Below are positions 8,175 through 17,173 of a DNA stretch of 40,449 bases, piece after piece; within the stretch, counting starts at the first letter, position 1; each line of letters begins with the position of its first letter. The position numbers and the translations under genes are program-made. Source of the DNA: JAFDWI01 sp964544305. Its GTDB lineage: Bacteria; Actinomycetota; Acidimicrobiia; Acidimicrobiales; Iamiaceae. Location: contig CAZJAZ010000024.1 of NCBI GenBank assembly GCA_964544305.1, forward strand, positions 1 through 40,449, read 5' to 3'. The notes under the pieces were generated by a model. It was not told where the DNA came from and made no database searches. It saw nothing but the letters and a program-made list of their open reading frames with translations.

Positions 8175-8231
8175 CCGGAACTTTTCGCTTCAACGCGTCG
8201 CTATGCGGCGCGTTGAAGCGAAAAGTTCCGG
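8175..8231. repeat. Hairpin A2: perfect 23-bp inverted repeat, right bracket of the AbiE-like module
   Basis: Arms 8175-8197 and 8209-8231 are perfect reverse complements, with 3 further pairs (one G-U) possible into the loop. From GGAACTT onward the arm matches hairpin A1 at 19 of 21 positions. It lies upstream of both divergent genes, so it is not positioned as a normal terminator for either. Confidence 0.9.
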
Positions 8232-8422
8232 GAATACGAGGAAACGTACGTCATGGCCACTCGTGCCGCGTCAGGTAACGTTTGCGCTGTTCGTGGCGAG
8301 GCGGGATCTACACTCGCAAGGACACAGGACGAAGGCGCATACGCAATGCGACGAGGACGAGGACGCAGCGAGGGAAGATCCCGACCGGCACGACAGATAG
8401 CCAATTTTGCCTGACACGGCAC

Positions 8423-8428
8423 TAGGTT
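8423..8428 (+). promoter_or_regulatory. Leaderless-type -10 element of the hotdog thioesterase gene
   Basis: TAGGTT ends 6 nt before the ATG at 8435, with no ribosome binding site between. Confidence 0.45.
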
Positions 8429-8434
8429 CGCCCT

Positions 8435-9079
8435 ATGGCAGCAACAACACCACAGACCGCGAGCGAAGACCTCGCAATCGCAGCAGCGGTACGCGAACTC
8501 AACCGGCTCTGTCGCACATCCGCCGTCAGCGATATTGAGCGAGAACAAGCACTCGAACATCTCAATGCAGCCACTGAACTTCTTGGTGCCACACAATACG
8601 AAGGCCCATTTTGGGTGACGGGAAAGAGCGCGATCGAAGGATTTGTTGCAAAGAACGACCTCCAAGCGTTGTGTCCTTTTTCGCCAGCAATGGGTCCGGC
8701 GAACCCCATTTCTCCGGACATCAACATCACCGTTGACGAAGAGAATCACATTCACGGTGTCGTCCGGTTCTCAGAATCGTTCAACGGCCCGCCCTTTGAC
8801 TTCGTTCACGGAGGCGTCGTTGCGTTGATCTACGACGACCTCATTGGTATGGCTGCAATGCTCGGTGACGGCGGTGGCATGACCGTGCGGCTCACAATCA
8901 ACTACCGGCAGCCCACTCCACTCTTCAAGCCAATCGACGTGCACGCCTGGTACGACCGCACCGAAGGGCGCAAGCTCTATGCACGAGGTGAAATGCGCTG
9001 CGACGGCGAACTGCTCAACGAAGCCGAAGGGCTCTTTGTCCGACCGAAGGATTTTCCTGCCGGTATCCCCACCACTTGA
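8435..9079 (+). CDS. PaaI-type hotdog-fold thioesterase
   Basis: Protein of 214 residues. The C-terminal half is a hotdog domain with FVHGGVVALIYDDLIG: HGG at 125-127 at the start of the long helix and Asp134 in the position of the PaaI/4HBT catalytic acid. Such enzymes hydrolyse acyl-CoA thioesters in the cytoplasm. The roughly 100-residue N-terminal extension is helical and not recognised. The CLC gene starts 51 bp downstream on the same strand, so co-transcription is possible. Substrate unknown. Confidence 0.85.
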   Translation: MAATTPQTASEDLAIAAAVRELNRLCRTSAVSDIEREQALEHLNAATELLGATQYEGPFWVTGKSAIEGFVAKNDLQALCPFSPAMGPANPISPDINITVDEENHIHGVVRFSESFNGPPFDFVHGGVVALIYDDLIGMAAMLGDGGGMTVRLTINYRQPTPLFKPIDVHAWYDRTEGRKLYARGEMRCDGELLNEAEGLFVRPKDFPAGIPTT

Positions 9080-9130
9080 ATCCGTGACAGATCCCTGGCT
9101 TTGGCTCCGTCGCGTGACAATCTAGAAGGG

Positions 9131-10486
9131 GTGAACACCGCATCTGAGAGCCAAGGTGTTCCCACCTCAAGCGAATCTGAAACAGAGCAATCAACCCTGC
9201 AGGCCATTGCGGGCGGCCTCATCGGTGGGGTCACGGCATCACTCTTTGTCGTTGTCGTCACGACCGTGATCAAAGAACTCCTGGCCTGGAACATCCGCCA
9301 AGACAACTGGCTCTACCTCGTTGGCCCATTCGTCGGCATCGCTGTAGCCGTATTCATCTTGCACAAAGTCGCACACGGCCAAGCCCTCCAACAGGTCCAC
9401 AGTAATGCTGCTCCGCCACGGCGTTTTAGTGAATGGCTGCGGTTCCCAGCCTCCGCGGTGCGTGCCGATTTGACCGCAGACGTTGTTCGGAACGCAGGAA
9501 AAGAAGAACAGTTTCCGTGGCGTCTTGCTCCTGTACGTGCCGCCGCGATTGTCGCCACCGTTGGCATGGGCGCACCCATGGGAACCGAATCGCCTGCGGC
9601 ACACCTTGGCGTCGCTGCCGGTTCGGCTTTGGGGTCAACGAAAACGTCGCTCCGCAATCTTGCTCGCCCCGCCGGTGTGGGTGGTGGCGCAGCAGGTATC
9701 GCCGTGTTGATGGGACTCCCCCTCGTTGGCATTGCGTTCATGTTGGAACTCGGCCGACGCAACGGCTCTCGGATCACCCCGGCGCGTGTCATTGCAGCGA
9801 CGCTTGGAGCGATCGTCGGGTGGGCTTGCAATCAGGCATTCAACCTCGATTTCATTCGTCTCGTGGTGCCCGCAATTGCGCCGCGAGATCTTGCGCAAGC
9901 ACTCGCAACCGTCGCCCTTGTTGGAGCGATAACCGGGGCAATGTGTTCACTAACCGGTACCGCGATCTACAAGGCCCGAGCATGGTCAGCCGGCCCCAAA
10001 GTTCGAATCATGGTCGGATCGGCGCTGTTGCTGGGCTGCATGCTGATCATCCGGGCGCTTGCGACTCCTGCCGCCGCGTTCGGGCCGGGAGCCGGTGCCG
10101 CGTCGTGGGCCGAGTCCACACACGCAACGGTTTGGGTACTCCTTGCCGTGTCGATCCTTCGCTCTGCCGCGACCGTTGCAGCAGTCATCGCTGGTGGATG
10201 CGGTGGTCTGTTCGTACCGTTCTTGGCGGTCGGTGAACTGTGCGGCCGGGCACTTGCTCCGGGATTGGGTGTGGCAAGCGATCTGTCCGCTGCGGCCGGG
10301 GCGGCCGGAGCAATTTCTGGGGGCTACCGTTTGCCGCTCACCGCCGTGGCGATGGTCATCACGATCGGAGGACCAACACCATCACGGCTGACGTGTGTCG
10401 GAGCGGTCGCAGTCGCTGCCGGTTCTGGGGTGGCCGTGGCGTACTTACTTGACCGGTTCAGTCAGCGCAAGGCTCTACCTCTGTAA
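9131..10486 (+). CDS. CLC-family chloride channel or proton/chloride (or fluoride) antiporter
   Basis: Integral membrane protein of 451 residues from GTG 9131, with about ten hydrophobic segments. Two CLC selectivity motifs are visible: GTESPAAHLG (about 151-160), the counterpart of GREGP with the gating Glu retained, and GGCGGLFVPF (about 355-364), the counterpart of GGxFxP. RLPLTA in the last third is also CLC-like. A short acidic N-terminus precedes the first helix. An in-frame TTG at 9101 is an alternative start. The 3' end overlaps the convergent acyl-CoA ligase gene by 12 bp. Channel versus antiporter, and the ion, cannot be decided from sequence alone. Confidence 0.87.
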   Translation: MNTASESQGVPTSSESETEQSTLQAIAGGLIGGVTASLFVVVVTTVIKELLAWNIRQDNWLYLVGPFVGIAVAVFILHKVAHGQALQQVHSNAAPPRRFSEWLRFPASAVRADLTADVVRNAGKEEQFPWRLAPVRAAAIVATVGMGAPMGTESPAAHLGVAAGSALGSTKTSLRNLARPAGVGGGAAGIAVLMGLPLVGIAFMLELGRRNGSRITPARVIAATLGAIVGWACNQAFNLDFIRLVVPAIAPRDLAQALATVALVGAITGAMCSLTGTAIYKARAWSAGPKVRIMVGSALLLGCMLIIRALATPAAAFGPGAGAASWAESTHATVWVLLAVSILRSAATVAAVIAGGCGGLFVPFLAVGELCGRALAPGLGVASDLSAAAGAAGAISGGYRLPLTAVAMVITIGGPTPSRLTCVGAVAVAAGSGVAVAYLLDRFSQRKALPL

Positions 10487-12172
10487 CGATGCAGCAACTT
10501 CGTCGCGCAAGGTGCGTTTGAGGAACTTCCCTGCGGCGTTCTTTGGCAGTGGATCTCCGCGCACATCAATCACATCTGGCACTTTGAATGCGGCAAGATG
10601 CTGCGCCACAAACGCCCGAAGATCATCGTCGGTCACGACCACCCCAGGTTTGGGGAGCACCGCTGCTGCAACACGCTCACCGAGCCGTTCGTCAGGGATC
10701 CCAAACACTGCCGCTTCGTGCACGCCCGGATGTTTGTACAGCACGTCTTCGATCTCGACGCAGTACACATTCTCACCACCTCGTAACACCATGTCTTTGG
10801 CCCGGTCCGAGATGTACACGAAACCATCGGAGTCAACATGGCCGATGTCGCCCGTTCGTAGCCAACCGTCCACAATGGTTTCCGCGGTCGCTTCCGGTCG
10901 ATTCCAATACCCGCGGATCAATTGTGGACCGGTCATCCACAACTCACCGGTCTGGCCCTCAGGAAGCGTTCGACCGTTCTCGTCTCGTGCTTCGATATCG
11001 GCAATCGCCATGAGCCGTCCGGTACTCGTCGGGTGCGTGAGATAGTCCGCGCCAGAATTGCCAGGACCATACGAGTTCGTTTCGGTCATGCCGTACCCGA
11101 TACTGGGCTTGGCATTGGAAAACGTTGTTTTCACCTTGCGCACTTGTTCCGATGGCGTAGGGGCTCCCCCGCCGCCCACGCTGATCAAACTTGACGTATC
11201 GAAATCACCAAAGTGGGGCGACGACATCAGGTCGTGACTTTGCGTGGGCACGCCAACAAAGTTCGTCACTCGCTCGGCTTCAATTAACGCCAACGCTCGC
11301 TCGGCGTCCCAGTGATGCATGATCACAAGTTTGAGACCACTCGATAGACAACTCAACATGACGGGCACCGAACCGGTCACATGAAACAGCGGCACGATCA
11401 AGATGAAGACCGGTCGCACGGGCGGATCGTCGCTCGTTGGCGCCGCTTCGTCTGCCAACCGCAGCTTTTCAATCGCGGCCCGTGCACCGTAGGCAAGCAG
11501 AGCACTCAGCACGCCTCGATGGGTGGAGACGGCGCCTTTGGGTCGCCCAGTCGTTCCTGAGGTGTACAGAATCGTGGCGTCATCATCAAGCGTGATTGCC
11601 ACTTGGGGTGCTTGCGCTCCAGATATACACACATCATCGAAACGAATTGCGTTCTTGTTCTCGGGCGCGTCATCGAGTCGCACCCCTATCATTGCGATAC
11701 CGCGTTCGGCACACGAATCGGCCATGCGCTCGACTCGTTCGCTATCGGCGACCACAACTTTGGGCGCTGCATCATCAAGTGCGAAGGTCAACTCATCAGC
11801 CGTCCACCATGCGTTCAAGGCCACAACGATCGCGCCAAGAGAGATCGCCGCACCCCAGGCAACGATCCATTCGGGATAGTTCCGCATCGCAATCGCCACA
11901 CGGTCGCCTTTTTCAACACCGTGGTGCTGCGTCAATCCTGCGGCGAACGCATCAACACGTTCCACCCAATCTCCAAAGGTCCAACGTTCGTCCTCATAGA
12001 CAAGGAAAACCTCGTCGGCACGTCCACGCGCGCCGTCAACAAGATCACGCAGGCTGTTCGGTGAATTGACAAAAATTTTTGACTGACGGCCGAGAACCTC
12101 ACCCGTGGTGATCTCAAAGCGTGCGCCCTTTGCTGTGACATGGGCTTGGGCTTGTTCGAAAGACATCGGCAC
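10475..12172 (-). CDS. Acyl-CoA synthetase (class I AMP-forming ligase)
   Basis: ANL-superfamily enzyme of 565 residues that activates a carboxylic acid to acyl-AMP and then acyl-CoA. The P-loop-like motif YTSGTTGRPKG is at 203-213, the adenine/acyl motif is GYGMTETNSYG, the hinge region is DGWLRTGDIGHVDSDGFVYISDRAKD, and the catalytic lysine is Lys549 in LPKNAAGK. The general pattern is of a medium/long-chain acyl-CoA ligase (FadD-like). The start is GTG 12172 or ATG 12166; TAAGGT 8 nt upstream of the GTG favours GTG. Exact substrate unknown. Confidence 0.88.
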   Translation of the reverse strand: MPMSFEQAQAHVTAKGARFEITTGEVLGRQSKIFVNSPNSLRDLVDGARGRADEVFLVYEDERWTFGDWVERVDAFAAGLTQHHGVEKGDRVAIAMRNYPEWIVAWGAAISLGAIVVALNAWWTADELTFALDDAAPKVVVADSERVERMADSCAERGIAMIGVRLDDAPENKNAIRFDDVCISGAQAPQVAITLDDDATILYTSGTTGRPKGAVSTHRGVLSALLAYGARAAIEKLRLADEAAPTSDDPPVRPVFILIVPLFHVTGSVPVMLSCLSSGLKLVIMHHWDAERALALIEAERVTNFVGVPTQSHDLMSSPHFGDFDTSSLISVGGGGAPTPSEQVRKVKTTFSNAKPSIGYGMTETNSYGPGNSGADYLTHPTSTGRLMAIADIEARDENGRTLPEGQTGELWMTGPQLIRGYWNRPEATAETIVDGWLRTGDIGHVDSDGFVYISDRAKDMVLRGGENVYCVEIEDVLYKHPGVHEAAVFGIPDERLGERVAAAVLPKPGVVVTDDDLRAFVAQHLAAFKVPDVIDVRGDPLPKNAAGKFLKRTLRDEVAASLQR

Positions 12173-12180
12173 AACGCGTC

Positions 12181-12186
12181 ACCTTA
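12181..12186 (-). promoter_or_regulatory. Leaderless-type -10 element of the acyl-CoA synthetase gene
   Basis: TAAGGT on the minus strand ends 8 nt before the GTG at 12172. Confidence 0.4.
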
Positions 12187-12231
12187 GAGGCTGCTGGCAT
12201 CGCTTCGGAGCGCACGGCTCGTTCACAGGCG

Positions 12232-14556
12232 CTATGACTTGTTGTTTGCGGTTTCAGCCAGGTCCCAAAGGTCGTCCAATGAGAACGCTCCACCCAACAT
12301 GACCAGCAATCGTCGCAATGGAAACGGGCCGATCATTTTGAGCATCGACGCGTCGCTGAGCAGTCCGGAAAGGTCACCGAGTGGACTCGTGCGCAACGTA
12401 TCGACAAGAAGTTCCTTCCCTACCGGGTGGGCAATCCACTCGGCCAGAGTCGAATTCTCGTCAAGTGGGTCAACGCGAGCGACGCCTAGCACATCAACGA
12501 TTTCAACAAGGCGCAGGTCTCGTGACGAGGAACCAACCGCGACCTCATAGCGTCCAGGATCGAAGGCCCAGGCCCCGGTTCGCGTCGACCAGCGAGCAAG
12601 TTCTCGTCGGGTGAGAACAAAGTCAACGCGCTGCGTCTCAGAGGGTTCAAGGAAGACTTTTGCAAAGCCGCGAAGTTCACGAATGGGGCGTGCAACGGGG
12701 GCATCCTGGTGGCCGACATACAACTGGACAACTTCTGCTCCGGCACGATCTCCAGTGTTGGTAATGGTCGCGCCGATCGTGAGGACCGGATCGTCAAGGT
12801 CTCCGTCACAAAGAACGTTGACCACAGCATCGCGGTATTCAAACGTTGTATAGGACAATCCGAATCCAAACGGGAAGGCCACTGGCGCTTCAATGGCATC
12901 GAAATGCCGGTAGCCGACAAAAAGTCCCTCGCCATAGCGAACGTGTCGGTCTTCACCTGGGAAGTTCAGATATGACGGCGTGTCGGCGAGGCGCAACGGA
13001 ATAGTTTCCGCAAGTTTGCCCGACGGATTGACCACTCCGGTGAGAGCATCAACTGCAGCACTCCCCGATGCTTGCCCTCCAAGGCCGCATTCGAGTACGG
13101 CCCCAACTACGGGTGCGAAATCGCCAACGGTTACCGCGCCGCCATTTGACAGCACCACAATCACGTCATCGCGCAGCACACCAAGTGTCGCAATGAGCGC
13201 CAATTGATCGTCGGGCAATGACATGCGAGTTCGATCAAATCCTTCTGACTCCCAGGCCGGGGGTAATCCAGCAAAGACGACGACCGCATCCGCTTTCTCA
13301 GCAATCGTGACGGCTTCGCTTAAGCGAGCGACCGCGGCGTTTGATTCGTTGTCAGTAGCCGGCTCTGAGTCGGTTGTGTCGGCCACAACATATCCAGCGG
13401 CGAAATCGATGATGCCGTTGTCACCGAGCACTTCACGGAACGCGTCAAGCGCACTGTCAACGCGCGTCGGGTTCACCTGTGAGCTCCCCGCTCCTTGGAA
13501 ACGCGGCGTCTGCGCGAACGCTCCGATCACGGCCAGTCGATGAATCGATGTGAGATCCAAAGGAAGGATGTCGTTGTCATTTTTGAGTAGAACGGCGCCT
13601 TGGGCCGCGGCGCGTCGCGCCAATCCATGGTGACGATCGACATCAAAGCCCGGCTTCTCACCGCCAGTCGGCACGTCGGGCGAACGATTGATGAGCTCGA
13701 ACAGGCATCGCACCGCACGGTCAACGCAAGCAACATCCAACGTTCCATCAGCGAGCGCGGCCACGATCAGGCTGGCGCTGACTCCACCTGACGACGGCAT
13801 CTCGAGATCTAAGCCATTTGCAACAGAAGCGACCGGATCGTTGACCGCACCCCAGTCCGAAACCACTAATCCGTCAAAGCCCCATTCTCGCCGCAAAACT
13901 TCGATGAGCAACCATGTGTTTTGCGCCGCGTAGACGCCGTTCACTCGGTTGTACGCGCACATCACCGTCCACGGCTTGGCTACGCGGATGATTGGTTCGA
14001 ATGCGGCCAAGTAGATCTCACGTAGTGCACGATCATCAACATCGGCCGACACTCGCAGACGATCTGTTTCTTGGTTGTTGACCGCGAAATGTTTCAACGA
14101 TGCACCCACTCCGGTGGATTGCAATCCGTTGACCCATGCAGTGCCGAATTCGGCTGCGACATGGGGGTCTTCCGAGAAGTATTCGAAGTTTCGGCCGCAT
14201 AGCGGTGACCGTTTGATGTTCACGCCGGGCCCAAGAACAACACTGAGGCCCGAGGCGATTGCTTCGCGTCCAATTGCTTCGCCAACCTCATAAGCAAGGT
14301 CAATATCCCACGATGATGCGAGGGTAACCGCGGGCGGAAAACACGTGGCAGGTTCGCTCGTCTCGATGCCGAGGTGATCGCTGCCGTCGATTTGCACACG
14401 GAGGCCGTGTGGACCATCGGAGACTTTGAGAGCAGGGATTCCAAGCCGGTCGATTGCGCGGGTGTGCCAGAACCCAGCGCCCGAACACAGGTCTGCTTTT
14501 TCTTCGATGGTGAGTTCACGCAGGAGCGCGTCGACGTCAAGGCGTGGAGAAGACAT
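12232..14556 (-). CDS. Glycoside hydrolase family 3 beta-glucosidase-like
   Basis: Protein of 774 residues. The N-terminal (beta/alpha) barrel carries KHF...NNQE at 155-163 and the nucleophile Asp234 in VVSDWGAVND. A second alpha/beta sandwich (about 320-560) contains AQTPRFQGAGSSQVNP, and a fibronectin-III-like domain (about 590-670) includes GAEVVQLYVG and RELRGFAKVFL. This is the usual three-domain bacterial beta-glucosidase layout. No signal peptide, so it probably acts on imported oligosaccharides or glycosides in the cytoplasm. It might process products of surface glycosidases such as the GH5 enzyme, but that link is speculative. Confidence 0.9.
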   Translation of the reverse strand: MSSPRLDVDALLRELTIEEKADLCSGAGFWHTRAIDRLGIPALKVSDGPHGLRVQIDGSDHLGIETSEPATCFPPAVTLASSWDIDLAYEVGEAIGREAIASGLSVVLGPGVNIKRSPLCGRNFEYFSEDPHVAAEFGTAWVNGLQSTGVGASLKHFAVNNQETDRLRVSADVDDRALREIYLAAFEPIIRVAKPWTVMCAYNRVNGVYAAQNTWLLIEVLRREWGFDGLVVSDWGAVNDPVASVANGLDLEMPSSGGVSASLIVAALADGTLDVACVDRAVRCLFELINRSPDVPTGGEKPGFDVDRHHGLARRAAAQGAVLLKNDNDILPLDLTSIHRLAVIGAFAQTPRFQGAGSSQVNPTRVDSALDAFREVLGDNGIIDFAAGYVVADTTDSEPATDNESNAAVARLSEAVTIAEKADAVVVFAGLPPAWESEGFDRTRMSLPDDQLALIATLGVLRDDVIVVLSNGGAVTVGDFAPVVGAVLECGLGGQASGSAAVDALTGVVNPSGKLAETIPLRLADTPSYLNFPGEDRHVRYGEGLFVGYRHFDAIEAPVAFPFGFGLSYTTFEYRDAVVNVLCDGDLDDPVLTIGATITNTGDRAGAEVVQLYVGHQDAPVARPIRELRGFAKVFLEPSETQRVDFVLTRRELARWSTRTGAWAFDPGRYEVAVGSSSRDLRLVEIVDVLGVARVDPLDENSTLAEWIAHPVGKELLVDTLRTSPLGDLSGLLSDASMLKMIGPFPLRRLLVMLGGAFSLDDLWDLAETANNKS

Positions 14557-14564
14557 GGGTGTTC

Positions 14565-14570
14565 ACGTTA
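14565..14570 (-). promoter_or_regulatory. Leaderless-type -10 element of the GH3 gene
   Basis: TAACGT on the minus strand ends 8 nt before the ATG at 14556. Only 27 bp separate this start from the oxyR stop, so the promoter overlaps the end of oxyR or lies in that gap. Confidence 0.45.
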
Positions 14571-14583
14571 CGCCTGAATCGAG

Positions 14584-15495
14584 TTAAGCGATGAGCACGT
14601 CGGCGATTTGGGTACAGATCACGTCACCGATCTGTTCGAGCAACGATCCACGAACATGTGATGTGCGCCAACACAGCACGATCTGGCGATTCGGAACGGG
14701 ATCAGCAAATTGCACAAGCATCACATCACCCGACGTGGGAACCGGCGACGTGACCGCAAGTTTGGGAAGCAACGTCACCCCAACATCGGCCGCAACCATT
14801 TGTCGCAACGTTTCCAAACTTGTCGCCCGAAACCCGCGTCGCTCGCGGGCCCCGGTCATCTGGCAGACCGACAGCGCCTGATCGCGCAAACAATGCCCTT
14901 CTTCAAGCAATAACAAATCTTCATCTGCTAACTGACTCACCGGGAGCAAACCGTCATGACCTGCCAAGTCACGACTCTTGGGAACCGCCAAAACAAAGTC
15001 TTCGGTAAAGAGATTCTTGGTCTTGAGCACTCCACTCGGTGTCGGCAATGGCAACGCCAACAAACCCGCGTCGAGCGTGCCTGCCCGGAGCCGATCGACG
15101 ATTACCTCGGTCTTTTCTTCAACGAGCAGCATTTCAAGTTTTGGGAACCGCTCGTGTAGCGGACGAACCACGTGAGGCAAAAGGTACGGCGCCAGTGTGG
15201 GAAACAGACCGAGCCGCAGCGTTCCCGCTTCTGGATCGGTGGCTTGCTCGGCCACGCTCTGAATGGACTCGATTTGTGCGATTGCCGCACGGGCGTGCGC
15301 GACCACCCGCTCACCCACGTCGGTCAACGTGGTGCCCTGTCGCCGACGCTCAATCAACTCGACGCCGAGTTCAGCTTCGAGCTTTCTGATCTGTGTCGAC
15401 AGTGTCGGCTGCGATACGTAACACGCTTGCGCTGCGCGCCCGAAGTGCCCGTGTTCGGCTACCGCCACGAGGTACTCAAGGTCGCGCACGTTCAT
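14584..15495 (-). CDS. oxyR: OxyR, peroxide-sensing LysR-type regulator
   Basis: Protein of 303 residues starting at MNVRDLEYLV. The N-terminal LysR helix-turn-helix contains FGRAAQACYVSQPTLSTQIRKLE (18-40). The regulatory domain holds the redox pair Cys202 in EEGHCLRDQA and Cys211, spaced as Cys199/Cys208 of E. coli OxyR, and the flanking GFRATSLETLRQMVAADVGVTLLP is close to the E. coli sequence. Peroxide should form the disulfide and switch DNA binding to activation. It follows ahpF by 7 bp, so it is the last gene of an ahpC-ahpF-oxyR operon and would amplify its own production. The longer frame to 15702 was rejected because it runs back into ahpF. Confidence 0.95.
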   Translation of the reverse strand: MNVRDLEYLVAVAEHGHFGRAAQACYVSQPTLSTQIRKLEAELGVELIERRRQGTTLTDVGERVVAHARAAIAQIESIQSVAEQATDPEAGTLRLGLFPTLAPYLLPHVVRPLHERFPKLEMLLVEEKTEVIVDRLRAGTLDAGLLALPLPTPSGVLKTKNLFTEDFVLAVPKSRDLAGHDGLLPVSQLADEDLLLLEEGHCLRDQALSVCQMTGARERRGFRATSLETLRQMVAADVGVTLLPKLAVTSPVPTSGDVMLVQFADPVPNRQIVLCWRTSHVRGSLLEQIGDVICTQIADVLIA

Positions 15496-15502
15496 GGCAG
15501 GC

Positions 15503-17092
15503 TCACATACTCGCAAGTTCTGGTTCGGCTGTGGGGGCAGACGCGCGAATGAGATGATCAAACGCACCAAGCGCCGCGGTCGAGCCTGCCCCCATCGCAA
15601 CCACAATCTGTTTGAAGGGAACCGTCGTGCAATCTCCACCGGCGAACACACCTGGCACCGAGGTGCGACCGTGATCATCAACGATGATTTCGCCACGCTC
15701 ACTCAGCGCGATCGAATCAGCCAGCCAATGCGTGTTGGGCAGCAATCCAATTTGGACAAACACCCCATCAAGGTCGATGACGTGCTCGGTTTCGTTCGTT
15801 CGATCGAGGTAGCGCAACCCGGTCACTCTCGAACCATCGCCGACCACCTCGGTTGTTTGGGCCGACACGATCACTGTGGCGTTGCTCAGGCTGTTGAGTT
15901 TGCGCACGAGGACATCATCAGCTCGCAACGCGGCATCAAACTCGAGAAGGGTGACATGATCGACAACGCCCGCAAGATCAATTGCGGCTTCCACGCCAGA
16001 GTTTCCTCCGCCGATCACCGCAACCCGCTTGTTCTTGAACATTGGTCCGTCACAATGGGGACAATACGTCACACCCTTGTTGCGGTACTCGGCTTCGCCC
16101 GGGACGTTCATGTGCCGCCAGCGGGCACCGGTTGCAACGACCACGGCGCGTGCCTGAAGCGTTGCCCCATTAGCAAGTTCAACGCCGATGTCACGGTGCT
16201 CATCAGCGGCAGGGATCAATCGTTTCGCGACCTGCTCATCAAGGACTTCAATGTCATAGTCGCTGGCATGGCTGCGAAGTTGCGCCCCAAGTTCGGGGCC
16301 GGTTGTGGCCGACACGGATGTGAAATTTTCAATCGCCATCGTGTCCATTACCTGGCCGCCAAAACGCTCAACAACCATGCCCGTCCGAATGCCTTTGCGG
16401 GCCGCGTAAATCGCGCTGGTCACCCCGGCTGGGCCTCCACCGACGACGAGCACGTCATATGGGTCGAGCGCGTCGAAGCGTTCAGCTTGTTTCGATCCTG
16501 CCCCCGCATCAATGCGGGCCACGATCTGCGACAAGGTCATCCGCCCAGAATCGAAAAGTTCTCCGTTGTGATACACGGTTGGGACGGCGAGTATCTGGCG
16601 GGCATCGACTTCGTCTTGGAAGAGTGCCCCATCGATCGCCTCGTGGGTAATCCTTGGGTTGATGATGCTCATCAAGTTGATGGCTTGCACAACATCCGGG
16701 CAGTTCTGACACGACAAGCTCAGATACGTCTCAAAATGATGGTCGCCGGGGATTGCACGGATTTGATCAAGTACCGCCGCATCCACAGTGGAGGGATGCC
16801 CCCCAACTTGCAAGAGTGCGAGCACGAACGACGTGAGTTCGTGACCCAGCGGGATCGCCGCGAATGTGACGCTGACATCAGTGCCAACCCGCTTGATTTG
16901 GAGCGAAGGCCGACGGGCGGCGTCACCGTTCGTTCGGAGGGTGACGTTGTCGGAGAGCTCGGCTATGCGTGTGCAGAACTCGACGAGCTCGTCAGATTTT
17001 GCCGTGGCATCGACCGAGACGATCAGTTCGACCTGTTGGGTGATGTTGGTGAAGTGGTCACGGAGTTGACCAAGGAGTGCGTCGTCAAACAT
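15503..17092 (-). CDS. ahpF: Alkyl hydroperoxide reductase subunit F (NADH-dependent AhpC reductase)
   Basis: Flavoprotein of 529 residues that passes electrons from NADH through FAD to AhpC. The N-terminal double thioredoxin fold carries CQNC (Cys128/Cys131; E. coli Cys129/132). The thioredoxin-reductase-like part has the FAD motif VVGGGPAGVTSA (216-227), the redox CPHC (Cys344/Cys347; E. coli 345/348) and the NADH motif VIGGGNSGVEAA (359-370). Full length and every redox centre are present. It lies between ahpC (81 bp upstream) and oxyR (7 bp downstream). Confidence 0.97.
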   Translation of the reverse strand: MFDDALLGQLRDHFTNITQQVELIVSVDATAKSDELVEFCTRIAELSDNVTLRTNGDAARRPSLQIKRVGTDVSVTFAAIPLGHELTSFVLALLQVGGHPSTVDAAVLDQIRAIPGDHHFETYLSLSCQNCPDVVQAINLMSIINPRITHEAIDGALFQDEVDARQILAVPTVYHNGELFDSGRMTLSQIVARIDAGAGSKQAERFDALDPYDVLVVGGGPAGVTSAIYAARKGIRTGMVVERFGGQVMDTMAIENFTSVSATTGPELGAQLRSHASDYDIEVLDEQVAKRLIPAADEHRDIGVELANGATLQARAVVVATGARWRHMNVPGEAEYRNKGVTYCPHCDGPMFKNKRVAVIGGGNSGVEAAIDLAGVVDHVTLLEFDAALRADDVLVRKLNSLSNATVIVSAQTTEVVGDGSRVTGLRYLDRTNETEHVIDLDGVFVQIGLLPNTHWLADSIALSERGEIIVDDHGRTSVPGVFAGGDCTTVPFKQIVVAMGAGSTAALGAFDHLIRASAPTAEPELASM

Positions 17093-17117
17093 GGCAGCCT
17101 CCGAAGGGTGCGGGGGC

Positions 17118-17141
17118 CCGAGAAGCGACGCTGCTTCCCGG
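17118..17141 (-). repeat. Hairpin between ahpC and ahpF
   Basis: CCGAGAAGC (17118-17126) and GCTTCCCGG (17133-17141) pair at 9 positions with one G-U and a 6-nt loop. It may attenuate transcription or protect the ahpC message so that AhpC is made in excess of AhpF. No U-tract follows. Confidence 0.45.
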
Positions 17142-17173
17142 ACCCGGAATCGATTCGTGACGAAACCGACGTG

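Larger units (their letters stand above)
8153..8434. other. Intergenic region between the AbiE-like operon and the thioesterase gene
   Basis: The whole gap is 8025-8434, about 410 bp. Beyond the second 21-bp copy it contains hairpin A2 (8175-8231) and then about 200 bp without a convincing gene. A 53-codon frame at 8253-8414 ends Arg-rich, with AGG/CGA codons unlike its neighbours, and I do not call it. TAGGTT at 8423-8428 is the likely thioesterase promoter. Confidence 0.5.

Noticed and set aside
8253..8414. 53-codon plus-strand frame (MATRAASGN..., Arg-rich end)
   Set aside because: Codon use unlike neighbours, no recognisable domain and a weak, distant ribosome binding site. Probably non-coding.
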